Assembly (NCBI GenBank): GCA_021808665.1 | Contig: JAKBBA010000006.1 | Span: 1 to 64,000 of the forward strand | DNA length: 64,000 nt | Reading direction: 5' to 3' | Origin: Actinomycetes bacterium | Lineage (GTDB): Bacteria > Actinomycetota > Acidimicrobiia > Acidimicrobiales > Palsa-688 | Notes under the pieces: generated by a model | Told to the model about the DNA's origin: nothing | The model's database searches: none | Seen by the model: only the letters and a program-made list of their open reading frames with translations | Shown: piece after piece, positions 52,307 to 59,506 of the stretch | Layout: each line of letters starts with the position of its first letter | Position numbering within the stretch: position 1 is the stretch's first letter | Program-made: the position numbers and the translations under genes

Positions 52307-53862
52307 CAGCGGACCCCTCCGACGAGACGGCGAAGGTCGTCCTCGTTATGGCAGCGTTCCAGGGCCACGTCGAGCCCGATCGCCGACGAGCGGACCAAAG
52401 CGGCGAGGGACTGGTCCATGGTTTGCATGCCGAACTGCCCGCCGGCCTGCATCGAGCTGTACACCTGGTGGGTCTTGCCCTCCCGGATGAGGTTTCGGAT
52501 GGCGGGAGTGGCGACCATCACTTCGCAAGCTACGGTACGTCCCCTGCCGTTAGCTCTGGGAAGCAACTGCTGGGTAACGACGGCCTGGAGCGCAGCCGCA
52601 AGCTGCACGCGGATCTGCTGTTGCTGGTGGGAGGGAAACACGTCGATGATGCGGTCGATGGATTGAGGGGCGTCTTGGGTGTGCAAGGTCCCGAACACGA
52701 GGTGGCCGGTCTCGGCTGCGGTCAGGGCGGTCGAGATGGTCTCGAGGTCTCGCATTTCACCCACCAAGATCACGTCGGGGTCCTGGCGAAGGACGTGCTT
52801 GAGAGCCGACGAGAACGACTTGGTGTCCTCGCCTACCTCTCTTTGGTTGACCACCGCCCTTTTGTGACTGTGAACGAACTCGATCGGGTCCTCTACTGTC
52901 ATGATGTGACACGGGCGGGTGGTGTTGACCACGTCGACCAGCGAAGCCAAAGTCGTCGACTTCCCCGACCCGGTCGGCCCGGTCACGAGGACAAGTCCTC
53001 TCTGGAGGTTTGCGAACCCTCCGACGATAGCCGGGATGCCGAGCGCATCGAGCGGCACGATCTTGAAGGGGATCGCCCGCAGCACGGCACCGACGGAGTC
53101 GCGCTGGATGAACACGTTCAGACGAAAACGTCCGACCCCGGTGACGACGTGGGAAGTGTCGAGCTCGAGGTGCTCCTCGAAACGCTCCCTCTGGCGTTGC
53201 GTGAGGATGGAGTACAACAGTCGCCGGATCTCCGACGGTGTGAGGACCTCCTGATTTGCAAGCGGGCGTATCGACCCGTCGACACGGATGCAAGGCGGTA
53301 GCCCGGCGCTGAGGTGAAGGTCCGAAGCTCCTAGGTCGACCATCTCGGTTAGAAGGTCGTTGATGTGCAGTTCCGTGGCTGCTTTGCCCTGCGAGCCCGC
53401 GGCGGCAGCGTCGCCTGCCGGGCGGTCCTCGACGCCGTAGAGGACCTCTATGGCCAAGGAGATGTCCGAAGCGGCGGCTAGGACAGGGCGGACCTGCCAA
53501 CCGGTGTCGGAGGTGATGTCAGCGACCGCCTTTTGGTCCATGGGGTTCTCCATGGCGACGATCAGCTCGGTGCCGTCCATGCCGACGGCTACGGCACGCA
53601 GGCGCTGGCAGAGACCGACTGGTAGCATCCCGCCGAGGATCGCAGGGATCGGCTCGGCGTCGGGATCCCACATGGCGAGTCCGAGCTGGTCGGCTACGGC
53701 GGCGACGAGGTGGCGTTCTGCGACGAGACCTTCGCTGGAGAGGATCTTGGCCAGCGGTACCCCGGTGTCGGCTTCGCGGCGCAGAGCCGCCTCCAAGGAG
53801 TCGCGCGAGAGGACTTTGCGTTCGACGAGGAACTCCCCGACGGCCCTAGATGTGGCGAGCAT
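52306..53862 (-). CDS. pilT: PilT retraction ATPase with extra N-terminal domain
   Basis: 518 residues, about 150 longer than usual PilT. Residues about 165-518 are PilT proper: LLTEMVDLGASDLHLSAG, Walker A TGPTGSGKSTT, the Asp box VEDPIEFVHSHK, Walker B ILVGEMRDLET, the His box GTLHTQDAPQSIDRIID and the PilT hallmark AIRNLIREGKTHQ. Residues 1-150 (VGEFLVERKVLSRDSLEAAL, VAAVADQLGLAMWDPDAEP) are a T2SSE_N/MshEN-like domain of the kind found in PilB and GspE. It lies directly between pilB and pilC. Confidence 0.93.
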   Translation of the reverse strand: MLATSRAVGEFLVERKVLSRDSLEAALRREADTGVPLAKILSSEGLVAERHLVAAVADQLGLAMWDPDAEPIPAILGGMLPVGLCQRLRAVAVGMDGTELIVAMENPMDQKAVADITSDTGWQVRPVLAAASDISLAIEVLYGVEDRPAGDAAAAGSQGKAATELHINDLLTEMVDLGASDLHLSAGLPPCIRVDGSIRPLANQEVLTPSEIRRLLYSILTQRQRERFEEHLELDTSHVVTGVGRFRLNVFIQRDSVGAVLRAIPFKIVPLDALGIPAIVGGFANLQRGLVLVTGPTGSGKSTTLASLVDVVNTTRPCHIMTVEDPIEFVHSHKRAVVNQREVGEDTKSFSSALKHVLRQDPDVILVGEMRDLETISTALTAAETGHLVFGTLHTQDAPQSIDRIIDVFPSHQQQQIRVQLAAALQAVVTQQLLPRANGRGRTVACEVMVATPAIRNLIREGKTHQVYSSMQAGGQFGMQTMDQSLAALVRSSAIGLDVALERCHNEDDLRRLVGGVR

Positions 53863-53921
53863 GCCTTCTCCTTCGGTCTGTGGGGTGCATGGCTGTAGAA
53901 GTGGTCAACTCCCGAAAGCCT

Positions 53922-55652
53922 TCAGGCGATGACCCGGAGGATCTCTTCCATCGACGTCACGCCAGTGGCCACCTCGACCATTCCCGCCTGGCGCAGTGTC
54001 AACATTCCCTGGCCGATGGAGATCTTTCGTATGTCCTCGGTGTGGGCGCGCTCGACTATCGCCCGTTCGACTTCCTCGGTGACGACCAGCACCTCGTGGA
54101 TAGCGAAGCGGCCGTGATAGCCGGTGCCCCCGCATGCGCCGCAGCCGACCGCCTGGAACGTTTCGTAGGAGTCCCCCGGCTCGCCGAGGCGTTCGAAGTC
54201 CCAGCCGGTGGCAGCCAACTCGTTCTTGTTAGGAGTGTACGCTCGCTTGCAGCGAGAGCAAAGCTTGCGGGCGAGGCGTTGAGCGACGACGCAGTCGATC
54301 GAGCTTCCCACCAGGAACGGCTCGACCCCCATCTCCACCAGGCGGCTCGGCGTCGACGCCGCGTCGTTGGTGTGCAGTGTCGATAGGACAAGGTGTCCTG
54401 TCAGAGCGGCCTCGATGGCGATGACCGCCGTCTCTTGGTCTCGGATCTCACCGACGAGGACCACGTCGGGGTCTGATCGCAGGATGCTCCGCAGCGCCGC
54501 GGCGAAGCTGAGCCCGGCCTTGGTGTTCACCTGCACCTGGTTGATGCCGGGGAGCTGGTACTCGACCGGATCCTCCACGGTGATCACGTTCTTGGTCTCG
54601 TCGTTGACGATGTTCAACGTCGCGTAGAGGGTCGTGGACTTGCCTGAGCCGGTGGGACCTGTGACGAGGATCGTCCCGTAGGGTTTGCGGTAGCACTGCT
54701 CGTAGCGGGCCATGTTCTCGGGAAGAAACCCGAGATCCTGCAAACGCAAAAGCGCCGTCGACTTGTCAAGTACCCGCATCACGACTTTCTCGCCGTGCAC
54801 GGTCGGTAGGGTAGCTACTCGCAGGTCGACGTCGCGCCCGGAGATCTTCGTGTTGATCCGCCCGTCTTGGGGGACTCGCCGCTCGGCGATGTTCATGTCA
54901 GCCATCACCTTGAGCCGGCTGACTATTCCAGAGTGGATGTTCTTAGGTGGGCGCATCACCTCGTGGAGCACACCGTCGATGCGGAACCGCACTCTAAGCG
55001 AGTTGTCACCAGGTTCTATGTGGATGTCCGATGCCCGGTCAGCGATCGCCTGGCCGATCAGAAGGTTGACCAGCTTTACTATCGGCGAGTCCTCGCTGAT
55101 CTCACGAACCGACGCGAGGGAGGTGTCCTCGTCGAAGACGCTCGACGCCTCCGCTGAGACGTCCTCGGCTGAGGACATCACCCGGTGGAACTTACCGATG
55201 GCTTCGACTATGGAGTTGCTGGTCGCTACCGCTATGTGAAGCTCGGCGCCGGTTACCGCCCGGATGTCGTCGATCGCGAACACGTTCGACGGGTCCGCCA
55301 TCGCCACTATCAGACGACCTTCGAACCAACCGATCGGCAACGCCAGGTAGCGACGCGCCAGCGAGTCGCTCACCAGGCGAGCGGCGGCGGCGTCAACCGG
55401 ATAGTCCGCCAAGTCGACGTAGTCGAGCCTGAGGTGCTTGGCTAGCGTAGCGACCAGGTCGGCTTCTGAGACGAGGTTCTCCTCTATCAAAACCCGCGTC
55501 AAACCCTCGCCCCGGGAGACGCTGAGCTGTATGGCGTGGGACAGGGAGTCCTGTCCCAGGACTCCGCCCTCCACCAACAAGGCGCCAAGCCGGTCGTCGT
55601 CGCCGAGTCCTGTAGCCGAGTTCGGCGGGAGTGGCGGCATCGGTGAGGTCAC
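53922..55652 (-). CDS. pilB: PilB/GspE-type assembly ATPase
   Basis: 576 residues; powers pilus extension. N-terminal T2SSE_N domain (DRLGALLVEGGVLGQDSLSH, LATLAKHLRLDYVDLADYP), then SPIVKLVNLLIGQAIADRAS, Walker A TGPTGSGKSTTLYATLN, Asp box VEDPVEYQLPGINQ, Walker B LVGEIRDQETAVIA, His box STLHTNDAASTPSRL, and the zinc region CSRCKRAYT ... GCGACGGTGYHGR. Two ATPases (PilB and PilT) imply a dynamic pilus. Confidence 0.96.
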   Translation of the reverse strand: MTSPMPPLPPNSATGLGDDDRLGALLVEGGVLGQDSLSHAIQLSVSRGEGLTRVLIEENLVSEADLVATLAKHLRLDYVDLADYPVDAAAARLVSDSLARRYLALPIGWFEGRLIVAMADPSNVFAIDDIRAVTGAELHIAVATSNSIVEAIGKFHRVMSSAEDVSAEASSVFDEDTSLASVREISEDSPIVKLVNLLIGQAIADRASDIHIEPGDNSLRVRFRIDGVLHEVMRPPKNIHSGIVSRLKVMADMNIAERRVPQDGRINTKISGRDVDLRVATLPTVHGEKVVMRVLDKSTALLRLQDLGFLPENMARYEQCYRKPYGTILVTGPTGSGKSTTLYATLNIVNDETKNVITVEDPVEYQLPGINQVQVNTKAGLSFAAALRSILRSDPDVVLVGEIRDQETAVIAIEAALTGHLVLSTLHTNDAASTPSRLVEMGVEPFLVGSSIDCVVAQRLARKLCSRCKRAYTPNKNELAATGWDFERLGEPGDSYETFQAVGCGACGGTGYHGRFAIHEVLVVTEEVERAIVERAHTEDIRKISIGQGMLTLRQAGMVEVATGVTSMEEILRVIA

Positions 55653-55692
55653 TTCACAGTTCAGTTATCGGTGTCGGCGAGACGGGTTCGGC

Positions 55693-56988
55693 TCAGTTAC
55701 GAACTGAGGAGAGGAATTTGAGCAGCAGACCCCGGTTGATAGGCTCTTCGGCGGGCTCGTCGCCGCCCTCGGCCTCCTCGGAGGGGTGCTCGTCTGACGG
55801 TTCGGGAGACGACTCCGACTGAGCGGAAGGCGCCTCAGTGGTCCTCTCGTAGTACCCCTGGTCGTCGGCCGATGAGCCGGGCGTTTCCCACATGCCGGAC
55901 TCGTGGATTTGAGCGAGCTCCCTCTCCGACCAAGGTCCGCGGTCGGCGAGAGCATCGAAATGACCGACCCCGTGTACGCTGCCAGAACCGTAACCTCCGT
56001 CCGCCCCGCCGTAGCTGCTGTCAGCAACTTCGTAGTCGACCGGGTCGGCACCGTTAGTGTCGCCGGTGTTCTCCAGGTTCTCTCCGACTTCAAGCATCGC
56101 AGCTCGCAGGGCAGCGTAGCGGTCCTCGGCGGAAGTCTCGGGGGAGTCGAAGTCCCCCGGCGATGAGGACAGCTCGCTCAGATCGGAGAAGGTGACGTCG
56201 GGGACGACCACGCTGCTCTCGGGCTCGGCCTCTACTGGCTCCTCCAGAGACGTGGAAGCTGCGGGGACCGGGAAGTCAGCGACAAGCGTACCGAAGTCGA
56301 AGCCGAGTATCCCACGTCGATCGCCAGAAGTCTCCTCGACGGCGGGCTTGACGTCGTCGACCTGGCTGTAGGGCTCGTCGAAGGAGGCGCTCCCGAGCAC
56401 GACCGTGTCGCCTTCGACATCCCCCTTGGTGGTAACGGCCGGCCGGTCGGCGACAGTAGCCACACCCGCCTCTACTAGGTCGCGGATCACCCGGCACCCG
56501 GCGATCTCGCTAAGGTCGCATCCGGCTATGACGTCAGCGACGCTGCGGCCAGACCCGACCGCCACGACGGCGGCCCACTGGGCCCGTCCGAGGGTCACCG
56601 GGTCGCTCGGAGCGTCAGCGACCAACTCCACGTGATAGTCGAGGGATGCAATGACGCCGACTATCGAGCTCCACTCCTCCCGGAGAGCTTCCGCTTCGGC
56701 GAGAAGCGGTCCTACCTCCCGCCTTGCGGCCCGTCCGGTGGGCGCCGGCTGAGGACTGTCAGCTGCGGTGAAGACGAACTCGCCGTCGGTGATGCCCATC
56801 AGCTCGAAGACGGCCTCTGCTGGCTCCCGGCTGGAGTGCGACTCGAAGCCCGACACCACCCCGCCGTCGAACCAGAGGCGCCCGCGCCCGTTAGATCCGC
56901 TCACAGCAAGTTCGCCCGTCTTGGAGGTGCTTTCCAAGAAGCGTAGGACCTCAGGGATTGCGACTGTCTGAAGCGAGCCTTGCAGCAC
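55693..56988 (-). CDS. DUF4388 (PATAN-like) domain protein
   Basis: 431 residues. The first about 100 match DUF4388: MLQGSLQTVAIPEVLRFLES, GELAVSGSNGRGRLWFDGG and ELMGITDGEFVFTA. A second region (about 105-185, SLDYHVELVADAPSDPVTLG, WAAVVAVGSGRSVADVI) looks like a second domain of the same class or a winged-helix-like module. The remaining 240 residues are acidic, Ser/Glu/Asp-rich and probably disordered. PATAN domains act in pilus regulation; here it precedes pilB by 40 bases. It starts at GTG 56988 with GGAGG 8 bases upstream. Confidence 0.8.
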   Translation of the reverse strand: MLQGSLQTVAIPEVLRFLESTSKTGELAVSGSNGRGRLWFDGGVVSGFESHSSREPAEAVFELMGITDGEFVFTAADSPQPAPTGRAARREVGPLLAEAEALREEWSSIVGVIASLDYHVELVADAPSDPVTLGRAQWAAVVAVGSGRSVADVIAGCDLSEIAGCRVIRDLVEAGVATVADRPAVTTKGDVEGDTVVLGSASFDEPYSQVDDVKPAVEETSGDRRGILGFDFGTLVADFPVPAASTSLEEPVEAEPESSVVVPDVTFSDLSELSSSPGDFDSPETSAEDRYAALRAAMLEVGENLENTGDTNGADPVDYEVADSSYGGADGGYGSGSVHGVGHFDALADRGPWSERELAQIHESGMWETPGSSADDQGYYERTTEAPSAQSESSPEPSDEHPSEEAEGGDEPAEEPINRGLLLKFLSSVRN

Positions 56989-57045
56989 TGCGGGGACCTC
57001 CGAATAGGGTGACTTTGGTCCTATCGGCGCAGCTAGGCTCTGCCT

Positions 57046-57927
57046 TTACATGGTTTCGCCGTTGCGGTGACTGACCGCTGCCTCAGCGGCCGCCCGCATC
57101 ACCTGGACCGGCGGGACCAGGCCGGTCCAGCATTGCACTTGCGCTCGCGCTTGGTGGACGAGCATCGACAGTCCGTTCAGGACGCGGGCTCCTGCATCCT
57201 CGGCGACGCGCATGAGCGGCGTCGTCGCCGGATGGTAGATGAGGTCCATCACCAGCTGGCCGGAGCGAAACCACCCTGGCGTTAGGTCCATGGGCACAAG
57301 GTGAGGGTCCGACATACCTACCGACGTCGCGTTGACTATCAGTTCGCCTACGTCGAGCGCTGCCCTAAGCGCAGCGGTGTCGGCGGCGACAAGGGCTTTC
57401 GCTGCTGGTCCGCCGAGCGCTGCGCACGACGCCGCTCTCCCCCGGTCCCGACCGACGACCGTGATCGACCCGGCGCCGGCGCCGCCTGCGGCGTCGGTGA
57501 GCGCCCGGGCGGCACCCCCCGAGCCGAGTACCACGACACTGCTGCCTTCGACGTCGAAGCCCTCCTCTCGCAGCGCCTCCACGAAGCCCGGCCCGTCGGT
57601 CGACTCGCCGACCAGCTCCCCTGGTCGCTCCGGCGACCACGCCACCGTGTTCACCACCCCTAGCCTGGCGGCTACGGGTCCGAGCGAGTCGACCGCCGAC
57701 GCCACCGCGCCCTTGTGGGGCATCGTGACCGACAGACCAGCGAGGCCGAGAGCTCGGACCGCGTCCACTGCGGCGCCAGCAGCACCCGGCGCCACCCGGA
57801 ACGCCGTGTAGACCCAGTCCAAGCCGAGAGCTTCGAAAGCCGCGTTGTGCATCGCAGGAGACAATGAGTGGGCGACTGGATCGCCTATCAGCGCCGCAAC
57901 CCTTGTGGTAGGACCCGGAGTCCTCAA
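57046..57927 (-). CDS. aroE: shikimate dehydrogenase
   Basis: 293 residues; NADPH reduction of dehydroshikimate. Substrate site IGDPVAHSLSPAMHNAAF (SLSP, and N), LSVTMPHKGAVASAVD with the catalytic Lys, nucleotide loop VVLGSGGAARALTDAAGG, and the C-terminal NGLSMLVHQARAQVQCWTG. The start is uncertain: TTG 57927 overlaps the mltG stop as TTGA, GTG 57930 is next to it and GTG 57948 is further out. It belongs to the alaS-ruvX-mltG-aroE run. Confidence 0.94.
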   Translation of the reverse strand: MRTPGPTTRVAALIGDPVAHSLSPAMHNAAFEALGLDWVYTAFRVAPGAAGAAVDAVRALGLAGLSVTMPHKGAVASAVDSLGPVAARLGVVNTVAWSPERPGELVGESTDGPGFVEALREEGFDVEGSSVVVLGSGGAARALTDAAGGAGAGSITVVGRDRGRAASCAALGGPAAKALVAADTAALRAALDVGELIVNATSVGMSDPHLVPMDLTPGWFRSGQLVMDLIYHPATTPLMRVAEDAGARVLNGLSMLVHQARAQVQCWTGLVPPVQVMRAAAEAAVSHRNGETM

Positions 57928-59054
57928 CACAGCCCAGCCGCCCTGCACTGAGCCTGCAGGGACACGAAACCGGCTGTGTCGGAAGCGAAGCCGAGCTTAC
58001 CGTCGGGATTTACCTCCACGAAGTACAGGTAGCTAGTCGAGGGCGGCGCAGCCGCTGCCTGCAACGCCGCCAGACCCGGGGAGGATATCGCAGTCGGGGG
58101 CAGGCCCTTGTCGAGTCGCGTGTTGTAGGGGCTCGGCTGGTCCAGCTGAGCAGCACTCGGCACGAGCTTCGGGTCGCTTTGGCGCAGGTAGTAGGTCTGA
58201 GTGGAGTCGGCGCCGAGAGGCATGCCCAACCTCAGACGGTTATACAAGGTGCTGGCCACCGGGCCGTAATCCGAGGAGAACTTCGCTTCACGCTCGACGA
58301 TCGACGCCACCGTAACCACCTGGTAGGGGCTGTAGCCGAGGTTCTTCGCCGCTGCGGTCAGACCGATCTGAGCGGCTCGGTCGTCGAAAGCTCCGACCAT
58401 CTCCTCCAACACGTCGATGACCGTGTCGTTTTGGGATATCTCATACGTAGCAGGAAAGAGCAGACCTTCGAGGTTGTTCACTCCAGCCGGCTCATAGGGG
58501 CTGCGAACCGCGCCGCTGGACGCAGCGGCGAGAAGCGCGGCGGCTGACAGGTGCAGCCCCGGTAGCCCCGCTACGGCCTGCGCGATCTGCTCCACGGTGA
58601 AGCCTTCTGGTATGACAAGCTTGTCGGTGAGGAGTTTTGGACCGGCTCTCAGGGCTGCGAGCGCTTGGTAGTACGGAGAGTTCCTGGCGAGGTGGTAGGT
58701 GCCCGGGTACAGCACTGCCGACCCTTTCAGCTTGACGTACAGCGGAAAGAGCGACCCGTCGTGGATCACGCCTGCCTTTGCGAGAATGTCTCCGATGGCC
58801 GACGTCGAAGCACCCTTAGGTATGACCACCGTGACCTTCTGACCTGGCGAACCGCCCGGGTCTATCTGGGCTCTCGCCCACAGCCCTCCCCCTAGGAGCA
58901 AAGCCGCAACGACGACCGCCGACACTGCGACTATCGCAATCCAGCGTCTCGGACCGTCGTGACGGTAGCGGGTGGAAGCCGGCCGGCGCCCTGGCGGCTT
59001 GCGACCCCTCGGAGTGCGACGCGGGCTTTTAGCGGGCTCTCGGTAGTGCGTCAA
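57924..59054 (-). CDS. mltG: endolytic peptidoglycan transglycosylase MltG
   Basis: 376 residues: a basic cytoplasmic tail, one membrane helix (IAIVAVSAVVVAALLLGGGLW, about 38-58, quoted here as its flanks IAIVAV...GGGLW), a LysM-like domain (VVIPKGASTSAIGDILAKAG) and the YceG domain with the catalytic Glu in VVTVASIVEREA and MPLGADSTQTYYLR. It cuts nascent glycan strands to set their length. The TTG start at 59054 overlaps ruvX by TTGA. Confidence 0.94.
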   Translation of the reverse strand: MTHYREPAKSPRRTPRGRKPPGRRPASTRYRHDGPRRWIAIVAVSAVVVAALLLGGGLWARAQIDPGGSPGQKVTVVIPKGASTSAIGDILAKAGVIHDGSLFPLYVKLKGSAVLYPGTYHLARNSPYYQALAALRAGPKLLTDKLVIPEGFTVEQIAQAVAGLPGLHLSAAALLAAASSGAVRSPYEPAGVNNLEGLLFPATYEISQNDTVIDVLEEMVGAFDDRAAQIGLTAAAKNLGYSPYQVVTVASIVEREAKFSSDYGPVASTLYNRLRLGMPLGADSTQTYYLRQSDPKLVPSAAQLDQPSPYNTRLDKGLPPTAISSPGLAALQAAAAPPSTSYLYFVEVNPDGKLGFASDTAGFVSLQAQCRAAGLC

Positions 59055-59506
59055 AGCTCGACCCGCGAGGCAACCTTAGTTCGGTCAAGCCAGCCCTGGA
59101 GGAGAACCTGGGCGGCGGCAGCGTCGATCACGGAGCGTTGGCGTCTTGCTGTGCGCCCCGTCGCTTGCATCGCGCCCGACGCCACGACCGTGGTGTAACG
59201 CTCGTCGACTGTCTCCACCGGCACCGTCAGCACCCGACGCAACTGGTCGACCTCTTCGAGGACGCCCGTCGCGGCAGGGCCCGTAGCGCCGCTCAGCGAC
59301 AGGGGCAAACCGACCACCACCGCCACGGCCTCGTAGCTATCGACGAGGCCGGCCAGCGTCGCGTGGTCAGCGCGCCGCTGCGGGCTCCTAGCGAGGACCG
59401 TAACGGCGGTTGCGACAGCGCGCCGCGAGTCACTGACCGCCACCCCTATCCTCCTGGACCCCAGGTCGACGCCGAGCACCCTGCCGGCAGGCTCCACCAT
59501 GCTCAC
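59051..59506 (-). CDS. ruvX: YqgF/RuvX family nuclease
   Basis: 151 residues, RNase H-like fold; in other bacteria the family processes the 16S 5' end or resolves junctions. GVDLGSRRIGVAVSD near the N terminus and VVVGLPLSLSG carry conserved residues, and DERYTTVVA the later acidic one. The GTG start at 59506 overlaps alaS by GTGA. Confidence 0.93.
   Translation of the reverse strand: MSMVEPAGRVLGVDLGSRRIGVAVSDSRRAVATAVTVLARSPQRRADHATLAGLVDSYEAVAVVVGLPLSLSGATGPAATGVLEEVDQLRRVLTVPVETVDERYTTVVASGAMQATGRTARRQRSVIDAAAAQVLLQGWLDRTKVASRVEL

Noticed and set aside
52348..53301. A plus-strand frame of about 317 codons opposite pilT.
   Set aside because: Lies wholly within the catalytic domain of pilT and has no homology features.
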